Assembly: GCA_945902745.1 (NCBI GenBank) | Contig: CAMDNE010000006.1 | Location: forward strand, 1 to 64,000 | DNA: 64,000 bases | Origin: Chitinophaga pinensis | GTDB taxonomy: Bacteria > Bacteroidota > Bacteroidia > Flavobacteriales_D > Crocinitomicaceae | Direction: 5' to 3' | Shown: piece by piece, positions 51,505 to 62,200 of the stretch | Numbering within the stretch: the stretch's first letter is position 1 | Layout of the letters: each line of letters starts with the position of its first letter | Notes under the pieces: generated by a model | What the model was told of the DNA's origin: nothing | The model's database searches: none | The model's input: only the letters and a program-made list of their open reading frames with translations | Translations under genes and position numbers: made by a program

Positions 51505-52857
51505 ATGAATATAGATAGACATGTTTTTAGGGACCTATTGAAATGGAAAAGTAGTTCCGATCGGAAGCCCTTGATTTTAAGAGGAGCAAGACAAGTTGGT
51601 AAAACAACCCTCATTCATCAATTTGCAAAAAGCTACAAGAACAGAGTCCTTCTAAATTTGGAGATAGCGGAAGATAGACGGTTTTTTACAGATTTCGAAA
51701 ATGTACACACCATCGTTGAAGCACTGTTTATATCACACAATATCACTCCAGCCGAAAAAGGAGATACAATTATCTTTATAGATGAAATTCAGGAAACACC
51801 AGAAGCGATTTCAATGTTACGGTATTTCTATGAGATGGAACCTGAAATTCATGTAATTGCAGCTGGTTCACTACTCGAACATACTATGCGAAAAATCAAA
51901 AGTTTTCCAGTTGGCAGGGTCAATATGTTGTACATGTTTCCAATTAATTTTCCTGAGTTTCTTAGTGCTATCAAAAAGACTAACGCTATGGAAGAACTGA
52001 ATACAGTTCCAATACGCGAGGTTGCGCATAAGACCTTGTTGGATTTATTTAATCGGTATGCAATTATTGGCGGTATGCCTGAAGTTGTAAGAAAATATGT
52101 GGAAACAAACAATATCGCTGATTTGCCATCCATTTACGAAAGTATCTGGGAAACGTATAAAGAGGATGTTGTTAAATATGCGGCCAACAATTCAGAAGCC
52201 CGAATAATCAGACATATCATGTCTACTGCTCATTTGGGATTAGATGCAAGAATTAAGTTTCAAAATTTCGGAAACTCGAATTACCGATCAAGGGAAGTCG
52301 GTGAAGCATTTCGAAATCTCGATGACGCCAAGGTGATTCAACTTATCTACCCAACCACAGACACTTCTCCACCAATACTTCCGGATCTGAAAAAATCTCC
52401 CAGGCTTCAATTTCTGGATACTGGACTCATTAATCATGAATTAAACATTCAAGCCGAAATGCTCGCCATGGAAGATTTGAATAATGCCTACAAAGGAGCG
52501 GTCATTCCACATTTAGTGGCGCAGGAACTTATATCTTTAAATACATCAAAATCAGTAAAACCGATCTTTTGGGTACGCGAAAAGAATCAATCTTCAGCTG
52601 AAGTAGACCTTGTGGTACAATTCAATAAGATGGTTATTCCAATTGAGATAAAATCAGGTAAAGAAGGTAAACTGAAATCGTTGCACCAATTTATTGAAGG
52701 GGCACCTCATCCTTATGCTGTTCGAATGTATGCAGGTAAATTTAGCATCGAAGAGCATTCAACAAGAAGTGGTAAAAAGTATTTTTTGATGAACATACCT
52801 TATTACTTGTCAACGAAACTAAATGAATATCTTAGTTATTTAGTTACCAATTTTTAA
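51505..52857 (+). CDS. AAA_14/DUF4143 family ATPase
   Basis: This 450-aa cytoplasmic protein has a Walker A motif at residues ~26-36 (RGARQVGKTTL) and Walker B TIIFIDEIQ at ~90-98. The C-terminal DUF4143 region has INHELNIQAEM and a restriction-endonuclease-like segment AEVDLVVQFNKMVIPIEIKSGK, whose D...E-x-K layout resembles PD-(D/E)xK nucleases. The biological role is undefined; such proteins are widespread, mobile and sometimes linked to toxin-antitoxin or defence islands. It stands alone after the tRNA operon, with its own promoter; a tRNA-adjacent position would fit acquisition by transfer, but no att repeats were seen. Confidence 0.9.
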   Translation: MNIDRHVFRDLLKWKSSSDRKPLILRGARQVGKTTLIHQFAKSYKNRVLLNLEIAEDRRFFTDFENVHTIVEALFISHNITPAEKGDTIIFIDEIQETPEAISMLRYFYEMEPEIHVIAAGSLLEHTMRKIKSFPVGRVNMLYMFPINFPEFLSAIKKTNAMEELNTVPIREVAHKTLLDLFNRYAIIGGMPEVVRKYVETNNIADLPSIYESIWETYKEDVVKYAANNSEARIIRHIMSTAHLGLDARIKFQNFGNSNYRSREVGEAFRNLDDAKVIQLIYPTTDTSPPILPDLKKSPRLQFLDTGLINHELNIQAEMLAMEDLNNAYKGAVIPHLVAQELISLNTSKSVKPIFWVREKNQSSAEVDLVVQFNKMVIPIEIKSGKEGKLKSLHQFIEGAPHPYAVRMYAGKFSIEEHSTRSGKKYFLMNIPYYLSTKLNEYLSYLVTNF

Positions 52858-53046
52858 ACCATTGAAACCTCTCTAAATCTTCCAAAAAAGGGTTCGAAAA
52901 TAGGTCAGTGGACTCCACAAAAAACACTTTACTACGTATTTATGCATAGTACTCTTTAAATATATTCATAGATTATTTTGATCCGCCTTTGCTAATTTGA
53001 AAAAAATCGAAATAGGATAAGTTCTTTTGTCATAGTTATAAAAACA

Positions 53047-53724
53047 ATGATTATGAAAACTTTAAAATTAATTAGTGGTATATTTTTTCTAAGCGCATTA
53101 AGCGGAAACGCAATGGCTTCTAATCGAGAAAAAATTCAAGATTTAAAAATTGAATATACAAAAACTGATGTTTCTTGTTTCGGGAAAACGGACGGGAAAA
53201 TTGAACTTGAAATTTGTGGTGGTAAAGCACCGTACATCATAGTTTGGGATAATGGATTTTATTCCATGGTTTTAGATAATTTGAGAAATGGAGAATATTC
53301 TGTTAAAGTATGCGATGCTCGTGGAAAAACAGCTATTCAATATGTCACTATTGAAACCCCGTCTCCATTACAATTAAGTTTCAACAGTCCAGTAACCACT
53401 TTTGTAGATGCAGTTGGAGGTGTGATGAATGCCAAATTAATCGGTGGATCACCATGGGAAATTGAAAATACAGATTACTATTTCGTGAAAATTAATGACC
53501 AAGCATTTTTGGATGATTCAAAGTCATTGCCGGATGGAGAATATATTTTTAGTGTGGAAGACGCACATGGATGCACGCTTCAAAAACCAGTTTTAATTGA
53601 TTTTTCGCTATCATCTGTAAAAGAAGTGTCTGAACCAATTAAAAATCCTGAGCAACAAATCATAAAAATGACTATAATTGACTACCCAATTTATACTTAT
53701 TTAGACGAAATTGATAACCAATAA
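53047..53724 (+). CDS. Small secreted SprB-repeat protein (paralogue of 15650)
   Basis: This is a 225-aa protein with a signal peptide (to ~residue 25, NAMAS). Residues ~37-100 have an SprB-like repeat: VSCFGKTDGKIELEICGGKA, IVWDNG, then GEYSVKVCDARGK. The second half has GGSPWEIENTDYYFVKINDQ and FSVEDAHGCTLQK, mirroring the protein at 15650. There is no T9SS sorting domain. An ATG two codons downstream (53053) is equally possible. The stop overlaps the start of the GH99 gene by 14 bases, so the two are translationally linked. The role is unknown, perhaps as a carrier or partner of the glycosidase. Confidence 0.82.
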   Translation: MIMKTLKLISGIFFLSALSGNAMASNREKIQDLKIEYTKTDVSCFGKTDGKIELEICGGKAPYIIVWDNGFYSMVLDNLRNGEYSVKVCDARGKTAIQYVTIETPSPLQLSFNSPVTTFVDAVGGVMNAKLIGGSPWEIENTDYYFVKINDQAFLDDSKSLPDGEYIFSVEDAHGCTLQKPVLIDFSLSSVKEVSEPIKNPEQQIIKMTIIDYPIYTYLDEIDNQ

Positions 53725-54796
53725 AAAGCTTTTATTACTTTTTTATTCTTTAAGCTTGAGCATACTTGCAGCTGCTCAAGCTCTCAATTCACATGCCTTT
53801 TGCTTTTACTATAATTGGTATGGGTCGGTTGAGTTGGATGGCACAAATCACCATTGGAAGCATCCAGTAATGCCGCAAAATGACAAAGACACAAACTCCT
53901 TTATATTTGAAGGAAATGGGAATATTGGAGCTGATTATTACCCCGCTTCAGGGGAATATTCCAGTTCCGATTCTGTCACAATCGATCGTCATATGAAAGA
54001 AATGGCAAGCGCTGGAATTGGAGTTATTGCCGTTACATGGCTCGGAGAGAACGATTATTCATTTCGAAGCGTTCCCACCATTTTAGATCTTGCTAATCAA
54101 TACGATCTTAAGATTTGCTTTCAAATCGAACCGTGTGTTCGGAAAAATCCACTTGCAACGAAACAAGCGATTGAATTTATAATCGAAAATTTTGGAAATC
54201 ACCCAGCATTTTATCGCGAAGAAGTAACTAAACGTCCTCTTTTCTTTGTCTACGATTCATATATGATTCCTGCGGATGAATGGAGCGAAGTTTTTGGTAA
54301 AAATGATAAACCTAATTCATTTAGAAATTCTGAATTTGATTCAGATATAATCGGACTTTGGTGCTGGAAAGAGGACTCTTCTTTCTTTTTAAATTCCGGA
54401 TTTGACGGTTTTTATACTTATTTCGCTAGTCGAGGATTTACGTATGGTGCAAATCCAGATAATTGGTTGAAGTTGCAGCATTTTGCTGATGAACATCACC
54501 TGAAATTTATTCCATCCGTTGGACCAGGATATAGCGATAACCGCATCAGGCCATGGAATATAGCGAATACCAAAAATCGGGATGACGGTTCTTATTATGA
54601 TAATTTCTTTCAAAGTGCGATTGATGCTCATGTTAAATGGATTGGTATCACTTCCTATAACGAATGGCATGAAGGAACGCAAATTGAACCTGCAAAACCA
54701 ATGTCTTTTCGAGCATATCACTATCTAGATTATGGCAATCTTCCAATTGATTATTATTTAAAAAGGACGCTTTATTGGTTAGAAAAATTCAATTAA
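53711..54796 (+). CDS. Glycoside hydrolase family 99 (endo-alpha-mannosidase-like), TTG start
   Basis: This 361-aa secreted enzyme has no ATG before the signal peptide; TTG 53711 gives a signal ending AAAQ. CFYYNWYGSVEL, GVIAVTWLG, CFQIEPC (E140), GFYTYFASRGFTYG and SYNEWHEGTQIEP (E318, E321, E326) match GH99. The E-W-H-E spacing fits the catalytic pair of Bacteroides GH99 (E333/E336). It should cleave alpha-1,2-mannosidic linkages internally. It lacks a T9SS domain. It overlaps the upstream SprB-repeat gene by 14 bases in a different frame, implying coupling. Confidence 0.86.
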   Translation: MITNKKLLLLFYSLSLSILAAAQALNSHAFCFYYNWYGSVELDGTNHHWKHPVMPQNDKDTNSFIFEGNGNIGADYYPASGEYSSSDSVTIDRHMKEMASAGIGVIAVTWLGENDYSFRSVPTILDLANQYDLKICFQIEPCVRKNPLATKQAIEFIIENFGNHPAFYREEVTKRPLFFVYDSYMIPADEWSEVFGKNDKPNSFRNSEFDSDIIGLWCWKEDSSFFLNSGFDGFYTYFASRGFTYGANPDNWLKLQHFADEHHLKFIPSVGPGYSDNRIRPWNIANTKNRDDGSYYDNFFQSAIDAHVKWIGITSYNEWHEGTQIEPAKPMSFRAYHYLDYGNLPIDYYLKRTLYWLEKFN

Positions 54797-54911
54797 TTAA
54801 GTACAAATTTGAGGAACCCGAAAGAAACATCAATTTGAATTACTCTTTCTAAACAAGGAAAATTTGCGCACCCCCGTTAAATTTCGTTTCTTTGCACTTT
54901 AATTTCTACAA

Positions 54912-55787
54912 ATGTCTCACAAATCAGGTTTCGTAAGTATAGTCGGTAGTCCAAATGTTGGTAAATCAACGTTGATGAATCGTTTAGTTGGCGAAAAATT
55001 ATCTATCGTAACATCAAAAGCTCAAACTACACGACACCGTATTTTGGGAATTGTAAATGATGAAGATTATCAAATCGTTTTTTCTGACACGCCAGGTGTT
55101 GTTAATGCAGCATACAAGTTGCATGAAAACATGATGGACTATGTCAATGCTTCCCTAAAAGACGCTGATGTTTTGCTTTTTATCACTGATATGAAGGAAA
55201 ATGAAATGAACCATCTGGAAACACTTGAAAAAATTAAATCACTAAAAATTCCAGTACTTTGTCTCATCAATAAAATAGATTTGGGCGACCAAACTAAAGT
55301 AGTTGAGCGCATCAACTATTGGCAAGAACAATTACCAAAAGCAATTATTTGTCCTATTTCTGCACTCCATGAATTCAACTTGGAAAAGGTATGGGATAGA
55401 ATTCTTGAATTTGTGCCTGAAAGTCCAGCTTATTATGATAAAGATGAGCTTTCTGACCGACCAATGCGTTTTTTCGTTTCAGAAATTGTACGAGAAAAAA
55501 TATTCATGCATTGTGAAAAGGAAGTGCCATATAGCTGCCAAGTAGAAATTGAAGAATATATTGAAGAACCGAATTTAACACGAATTCGGGTTCTAATCAT
55601 CGTTGAACGCGATTCTCAAAAAGGAATTGTTATCGGAAAGGGTGGTGAAATGTTGAAGAAAATTGGTCGTGAAGCACGCATTGAAATCGAAAAATTTATC
55701 GATCAAAAAGTGTTCATGGAAACGTTCGTTAAAGTGGATAAAGACTGGCGTTCAACAGCGAATAAATTAAAGAAATACGGATATTGA
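54912..55787 (+). CDS. era: GTPase Era
   Basis: This 291-aa cytoplasmic GTPase acts in 30S ribosome maturation. G1 [21 protein letters not shown]3 FSDTPGVV, G4 LINKIDLGD and the C-terminal KH domain with GIVIGKGGEMLKKIGREAR are clear. The length is normal. The gene is 86 bases upstream of der, the other ribosome-assembly GTPase. Confidence 0.96.
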   Translation: MSHKSGFVSIVGSPNVGKSTLMNRLVGEKLSIVTSKAQTTRHRILGIVNDEDYQIVFSDTPGVVNAAYKLHENMMDYVNASLKDADVLLFITDMKENEMNHLETLEKIKSLKIPVLCLINKIDLGDQTKVVERINYWQEQLPKAIICPISALHEFNLEKVWDRILEFVPESPAYYDKDELSDRPMRFFVSEIVREKIFMHCEKEVPYSCQVEIEEYIEEPNLTRIRVLIIVERDSQKGIVIGKGGEMLKKIGREARIEIEKFIDQKVFMETFVKVDKDWRSTANKLKKYGY

Positions 55788-55873
55788 TTAGAACATAGAG
55801 CCTAGAACATAGAGCATAGATTTTCGAATCTATATTCTATAACCTATTCTCCAAATTCAAGATTTAAAAAAAC
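55788..55873. repeat. Intergenic direct repeat TAGAACATAGAG
   Basis: TTAGAACATAGAGC and TAGAACATAGAGC repeat 15 bases apart between era and der, followed by an AT-rich inverted stretch around TAGATTTTCGAATCTA. Non-coding. Confidence 0.5.
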
Positions 55874-57184
55874 ATGGGTAATATAGTTGCAATAGTAGGT
55901 CGTCCAAATGTTGGAAAATCAACATTGTTTAATCGCTTGACAGAATCTCGTGATGCAATAGTTAAAGAAATTAGTGGAGTAACGCGTGACCGTCTTTACG
56001 GAAAAGGAGAATGGAATGGTGCGCAATTTTCTGTTATCGATACAGGAGGTTATGTTCATGGTTCTGATGATATTTTTGAAGCAGAAATCCGCAAACAAGT
56101 TGTTATTGCTATCGAGGAAGCTACGGTAATTTTGTTCATGGTGGACGTAACAACTGGAATAGTAGATTTAGATGATACGGTGGCTTCTATGCTACGTAAA
56201 TCTAAAAAGCCCGTTCTTATTGTTGCCAACAAAGTTGATAGTAACAAACGAATTGGTTTATCTGCTGAATTTTATTCTTTTGGACTAGGACCTGTTTTTG
56301 ATTTATCAGCTACAAATGGCACCGGAACAGGTGAAATTCTTGATGAAGTTGTGAAACATTTCAACATTGAGGATGAATCTGTAAACGAGAAAGATCACTT
56401 ACCTAGAATTGCTATTGTTGGTCGTCCAAATGTTGGTAAATCATCGTTGGTAAATGCCTTGACTGGTGAAGAAAGAAATATCGTCACAAGTATTTCAGGT
56501 ACTACACGTGATTCAATCAATACACGTTTCAATTCCTTTGGATTTGACTTCTTATTAATTGACACTGCTGGAATTCGAAAGAAAGCAAAAGTACAAGAAG
56601 ATATTGAATATTATTCTGTTTTGCGATCAGTTAGAACAATAGAAGATGCGGATGTTTGTATTTTCATGATTGATGCAGAAGAAGGATTGCAAAAACAAGA
56701 TTTACATATTTATTATATCATTGAGAAAAACTCAAAAGGATGTGTTGTTCTCGTAAATAAATGGGATTTGGTTGAAAAAGATCAAAACACCATGAATGAA
56801 TACGAAGCTAAATTACGTCTAGAATTGGCGCCGTTTAATGATGTCCCGATTATTTTTACGTCAACATTGACAAAGCAACGTATTCACAAAGCGTTAGAAG
56901 CAACAATGATGGTTCATGAAAATAGAACCAAGAAAATTGCAACATCCAAATTGAATGAGGTGATGTTAGAAATTATTCAAGCAACTCCTCCCCCAGCATT
57001 GAAAGGAAAATATATTCGTATCAAGTATGTACAACAATTACCAATGTATTCTCCAGCATTTGCGTTTTTCTGTAATTTACCGCAATACATTCCAGATTCT
57101 TATAGACGTTTTCTTGAAAATCGTTTAAGAGAAAAGTTTGATTTTTGTGGTGTACCGATTCGTATTTTCTTTAGAAAGAAGTGA
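55874..57184 (+). CDS. der: GTPase Der (EngA)
   Basis: This 436-aa protein is a double-GTPase ribosome biogenesis factor for the 50S subunit. G1 of domain one is [15 protein letters not shown] and of domain two [19 protein letters not shown], each followed by a D-T-G/A-G G3 ([19 protein letters not shown]) and an NK-x-D G4 (NKVDSN, NKWDLV). The C-terminal KH-like domain ends with [15 protein letters not shown]. The length is typical. It follows era on the same strand. Confidence 0.97.
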   Translation: MGNIVAIVGRPNVGKSTLFNRLTESRDAIVKEISGVTRDRLYGKGEWNGAQFSVIDTGGYVHGSDDIFEAEIRKQVVIAIEEATVILFMVDVTTGIVDLDDTVASMLRKSKKPVLIVANKVDSNKRIGLSAEFYSFGLGPVFDLSATNGTGTGEILDEVVKHFNIEDESVNEKDHLPRIAIVGRPNVGKSSLVNALTGEERNIVTSISGTTRDSINTRFNSFGFDFLLIDTAGIRKKAKVQEDIEYYSVLRSVRTIEDADVCIFMIDAEEGLQKQDLHIYYIIEKNSKGCVVLVNKWDLVEKDQNTMNEYEAKLRLELAPFNDVPIIFTSTLTKQRIHKALEATMMVHENRTKKIATSKLNEVMLEIIQATPPPALKGKYIRIKYVQQLPMYSPAFAFFCNLPQYIPDSYRRFLENRLREKFDFCGVPIRIFFRKK

Positions 57185-57208
57185 TTAATTCAAAGAAGAA
57201 CAGAAGTG

Positions 57209-57329
57209 CGAATTACAAATTGCTAGTTATGGGGTTTACTAAAACTGCAAAAAGTAGTATTTCAAAATTATAAAAACGAAAAAATTACCTATAAAGCCTA
57301 TGTGACCTATGTCTCTATGTGGTTTCAAT
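57209..57329 (+). repeat. Dispersed intergenic repeat, copy 2
   Basis: CGAATTACAAAT then CCTATGTGACCTATGTCTCT, ATGTGGTTTCA, in the same order as the copy at 11991-12070. It lies between der and the Ppx gene and has no coding capacity. Confidence 0.6.
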
Positions 57330-57349
57330 AAGTAATGACAGTAAAAAGT

Positions 57350-58231
57350 ATGAAATTTGGAGCAATAGATATAGGAACAAATGCCGCCCGACTGCTTGTA
57401 GGGGAGGTTGAACATGAAGGAGGACATTCTTTTGTAAAGAAGATTTCTTATACGCGTGTTCCATTGCGACTAGGAGAAGAAGTTTTTGAAGATGGAAAAA
57501 TTTCCAAGAAAAAAACGGAAGATTTTGTAAAAACAATTCAAGCTTTCAAGCTGATTTCAGAGATATTTGATGTCAAACAATTACGTGCTGTTGCAACATC
57601 GGCTATGCGTGAAGCAACCAATTCTAAGAAAATAATTGAAAAAATTCTTGAAGAATCAGGTGTTGAAATTGAAGTAATCAGCGGTGATGTTGAAGCAGAA
57701 TTAATCTTCAGTACTTTTTTCTTACTTGATTTTGATAAAACCCTTCCCTTTTTGGTAATTGACGTAGGCGGTGGGAGCACCGAAGTGAGTGTCTTTGAAA
57801 GTGGTGAGCGCATTGCCTCAAAATCCTTTGAAATTGGTACAATTCGTTTATTAAAAGGGAAAGTAAAAAATGATGTCTGGTCGAATATTCATGAATGGAT
57901 CGCTGAACATGTGGATTTAAATTCTCCGCATAAAATCTTCGGAACAGGTGGAAATATTAATAAAGTCCATAAAATAGTAGGCGTTGGTCAAATGGAACCT
58001 GTTTCACTTGAAAAAATGAAAGATTTAAGAGTCAAACTTGGTTCACTTACACTTATTCAAAGAGAAGATGAGTACCAACTGAAGCCAGATAGAGCAGATG
58101 TTATTCTTCCAGCATTGGATATTTACATCTATATTTTGGATGAATTAAAATCAACCGAATTAATTGTCCCTAAAATTGGATTATCAGATGGTATGATTTA
58201 TCAAATGTATTTAGATAGTACAAAAAATTAA
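57350..58231 (+). CDS. Ppx/GppA family exopolyphosphatase/phosphatase
   Basis: This is a 293-aa cytoplasmic protein. ATG 57350 gives MKFGAIDIGTNAARLLVG, matching the usual family start; an ATG five codons upstream is also possible. Motifs are DIGTNAARLL near residue 7 and LVIDVGGGSTEVSVFESGER near residue 130, both of the ASKHA phosphate-binding type. It should hydrolyse polyphosphate or pppGpp; the short length (no C-terminal HD domain) fits the Bacteroidota group. The stop overlaps the convergent TonB gene by four bases. Confidence 0.9.
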   Translation: MKFGAIDIGTNAARLLVGEVEHEGGHSFVKKISYTRVPLRLGEEVFEDGKISKKKTEDFVKTIQAFKLISEIFDVKQLRAVATSAMREATNSKKIIEKILEESGVEIEVISGDVEAELIFSTFFLLDFDKTLPFLVIDVGGGSTEVSVFESGERIASKSFEIGTIRLLKGKVKNDVWSNIHEWIAEHVDLNSPHKIFGTGGNINKVHKIVGVGQMEPVSLEKMKDLRVKLGSLTLIQREDEYQLKPDRADVILPALDIYIYILDELKSTELIVPKIGLSDGMIYQMYLDSTKN

Positions 58232-59097
58232 TCCAACCGAAATTTAAACGGCATTGTAAAATACACTTTTACTTTCTTCCCATTGTTTTCTCCTGGAATC
58301 CAATTTGGCATTTTATTAACGACTCGAAGAACTTCCTGATTAAAATTCGGTGCGCCATTTACTCCACGAACAACTTCAGGTTTAACAATTTTCCCTTCTT
58401 CCGTAACAGTGAATTTCACATAAACCGTTCCCTCAATACCATTCTCTTTTTCAAAATCAGGGTACTTTAAATTCTCATATACAAAAGCAAATAGTTTTGT
58501 AACTCCACCAGGATATTCTGGCATTTTTTCAGCATAACTCAAAACCTCATCTGTTATCGCCATTTTTTCAGGAGGCTCAACAAGTTGAATATCACCAACC
58601 ATAACCGGTTCTCCCATAATTATTGGTTCAGGCATAATAGAGGGTTCTTTTGTAACTTTTTTCACATGTTCTGGAACAATTGTTTCCTTTACGTTCCTAT
58701 CATTTGGCATACTTACTTCGCCTAATGTGTTTCCGTCAGGATAATTTTGATGAATTGGATTCGGTGTTTTAATAGTTGTTTTTCGGTTGTCTTCTTTACA
58801 CGAAACCAAACTCACACACACCAACGCAAGAATTAAAAAAGAAGTATTTCCGCCTTTCTTTTTCAAACCTTCAATTAACAACGGAAGATCATCGTGATGG
58901 AAATCAAATTGATCGCGCGACATTCTTCCACATGTTTTTGCAGTTGGATTAGACAAAAGGTAGATGATTATTTCTGCTCGATCCATTTTTGTGAAATCAA
59001 TCACAGGTTTATCACATTGGTCGCAATGACGAGAAATAAGCCCTATTTTCATTTTGTTCCACTCTTCTGGACATGGCTCTTTGATGTTAACATTCAT
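58228..59097 (-). CDS. Energy transducer TonB with N-terminal Cys-rich cytoplasmic domain
   Basis: This 289-aa protein has a domain of ~80 residues at its N-terminus with C9, C25 and C28 (RHCDQCDKPVIDFTKMDR), then one membrane segment (~84-99, ending LVSC). A Pro-rich linker (~100-190) follows, then a TonB C-terminal domain (YPGGVTKLFAFVYENLKYPD ... GTVYVKFTVTEEGKIVKPEVV) ending in a beta-strand typical of TonB. It transmits proton-motive force to TonB receptors. The Cys domain ahead of the membrane segment is unusual relative to classical TonB and may bind metal. It is monocistronic. Confidence 0.88.
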   Translation of the reverse strand: MNVNIKEPCPEEWNKMKIGLISRHCDQCDKPVIDFTKMDRAEIIIYLLSNPTAKTCGRMSRDQFDFHHDDLPLLIEGLKKKGGNTSFLILALVCVSLVSCKEDNRKTTIKTPNPIHQNYPDGNTLGEVSMPNDRNVKETIVPEHVKKVTKEPSIMPEPIIMGEPVMVGDIQLVEPPEKMAITDEVLSYAEKMPEYPGGVTKLFAFVYENLKYPDFEKENGIEGTVYVKFTVTEEGKIVKPEVVRGVNGAPNFNQEVLRVVNKMPNWIPGENNGKKVKVYFTMPFKFRLD

Positions 59098-59217
59098 CTC
59101 TTTTATGTTTTTTAATGCAAAATGGATTCACTTTCGTTCAAAATCCAAACTCCACACGTTAAAAATATCGAATCAAAAATTTATTGTCAAATCAATCTTT
59201 CTCGAAATGATACATGT

Positions 59218-62200
59218 CTAAAAGAACGCTCTAACTTCCATTCCTCCCGAGTGAATTGTTCGTGTGTTCTCAGATTTCCGCCCGTTGTATTGAATGGACA
59301 ATTGCAAATTTTTAGAAATGGATCTTTGATAACCAATATTCCATGTATAATTTATTCCTGGTCTTAGCGCTTCTAACATTTCAAATCCCAATGCTGAATT
59401 TTGACTTCCATTATAATCAATTTTAACCGTTTTGAATCCACCTTGTAAACTACCTTTTTCAGCTTGATTGTATTTAAAAGTTGACCCTAATTCATATAAG
59501 TTTGCTTGTTCTCCACCAAATTGAATAGCATTACTTTTTTCAGAATATTTGCCATCTAATGTTATCCTAAAAGTTGTTGTTGGTTGATATATCAAACTTG
59601 GTTGGATGAAATAATATTTCAAGGAATAATTTCTCCCTGAGGTATAATCTGCTTCTGAATCTTTTGTCCCAATCTGACCTTTCGCTTCAATTGAAAAAAT
59701 TCTTTTAATATTCCATCGTATTGAAAGTTCATGGTACCGATTTGCTTTTGAATCAAAACCAGTTGCCAACAATGTTTTACTGCTCAAATCTTGAAAGGTA
59801 TATTCACCTCCAACAATACTAGATGTTCTATTGAAGAAAACAGTATTCCTTAAATTCGTATTAGTTGCAATAAGATTCGTGTCTCTAATTTGGGTTGAAA
59901 AGGGATTGAAAGCATCAATTCCATTAAATAAATTTGTTTTTCTACTGATTCGAACCCTTACTTGATCTGAAAAACGAGACAACAATTTCTTTACTCCTTT
60001 TTTGGAAGACCAAATACGTTCTGGTCGCCAATAAATTGATTGATTAAACTCGTTTGAATATGTTTTTATGTATTCATTACTCGGTGTAAAAACCCTAATA
60101 TAACTCGCTTGGTCAATGTATTGTGCAATTTCAAATTCGTTTAAATCTTTAATTCCATCTGAATTATAATCTATCCATGTATAAACGCCTTGTCCATCAT
60201 TCACTTTGATGTAAAGGAATTCTCTTTTCAGTTCCAAACCTGATCCAATTTCGTAAAAGTTGTTCCACGTCAACGCTCCTTTTAAAAGACGAACCTCATA
60301 GTCAATTCTTCCTAACAAGGTTTTTTCAGGCGTTTGATTAAGTAAAGTAGAATTCAACACCTTTAACTCACGGTAACTCGTCACAACATTTAAAGACTGG
60401 TTTTTCATTTCTGTCAACTTTATTTCTCCACCCGCCGTTCTGGCCTTTGCAACTGGTGTTAATTGCAAACTATCCGAACGCTGATCATATCGTTCACGGT
60501 AAAAAATCTTATAATTGTTTTTAATCGAATCTCCATTCGCTAAATAAAATTGATAGTCAAAAAATTGATAGCTATTCGTTTCTAATGGCATTGTTCCTCC
60601 CGAATATCGGTTCAATTCATGATCATCCTTGTAACCAATTCTAAGCCATTTTATATCTTGTGAAAATTCAGAACGGTGACGAATAAATTCATTTTTAGTG
60701 GTTGTTTTACTTGATAAATAACTTCCATCCCAAATTGCATTGAATCCTTTTTGTTTCCATTTGCCGTTAATTGCTGTTCGTAAACCCTGGTAATCACTTC
60801 CAATGATAAAATGTTGTCCTTCTACATTCATGTTTCCGAACGACTGATTTTTGAAATTCATCCCAATCGTTGAAGCAACTTGATTTCCTGAATATCCCTT
60901 GTTTCTCGTATTCCAATCTCGGTCAAATTCAACGGCTCTGTACTGTTCAATCGGACTAAAATTTCGATCTAATGCTTCCAACTCTAATTTCGTTTCCATT
61001 TGCCATTTCGGCACTGAATCACGGCTTAATGGAATTATCCCAATCAACCTGCTTCGATTCGCAAAACTTTGATCATCGCTACTACTGTACTTTGAAAAAG
61101 TATTCAAATCATTCTTAGAATAGGCCATTTCCGTTTCGACTCGAAGATTTTTTCTGATGGAATATGAAAAGCCAGAAGTAACCATTTGCTTTTGTTTCGG
61201 TGTAATCATCACACGAGAAGGATCATAATCTCCTTGAGAAACGCCACCAACTGGCATTACCCATTTGTAAACGCGGCCAAGCGCATTGAAATTACTAAAA
61301 ACATAATCACCTTTCCCCATTCCAACAAATGTGAACGTAGCGCGATAAACAGCAGAATCAGGATTGACAGAATAAACCAAAACGGAATCGTACATCAAAG
61401 AATCAATCATTTTATACAAAACTTGATTTTCAAAATAACCAATAGAATCGATGCTGTTTGTTCGAGCTAGATCTAATGTATCACCAATTTGAGATAACAA
61501 TTGCTTTTGAGAAAATGATAAATCCTGCTGTAAGGATTGATTTTTTGCATCTTGTTCAGAATATACGTTGAACCAAAAATTCAATTTTTTAGAAGAATAG
61601 GTTGTTGAAGTTTGGAAAAGTGAACGGGCATAATTTTGATCTGAATATTGGAATTCAATGACAATTCTCGAATCTTTTGTTATTTGGTTGCGAGAAGTAA
61701 AAATCACTTCCGCCGAATTGTAATTAATCGTGTAATCAAATTCTTGTCCTCTTTCTACTAATTTTCCATCGATATAAACACGCTCTGTTCCCGACAAAAC
61801 AATAATAAAAGGTTCGTTTTCATTTCCTTTCAATCGATAAGGCCCTTGATTCCCTTCTATTCCTGGAATTATTTGTCGCGCGAATTTCCCTTTCGATAAA
61901 GCTCCACTTACTTGGGTATTCCAAACTTTGGTAGTATCCGCATTCCATTGATAATTCATAGTGAGTCCTTGTCCACGTTTTTTATATGTCAAGAAATATC
62001 CTTTTGGTTTTGAAATCCAAAAATCACCGGCAATGAGTTTCATTCTATCATTATAAATTTGAATGAAAACTTGGTCAAACTCTTGCAATTTATTCGTGTT
62101 TCCATCTGGTTGAATTGGTAAATTATCATCAGACACAGAAGCAATCATTTTTAAATTTGGTGCAATATCACCCGAAAGTTCGAGGTTTAATGTTGAATTA

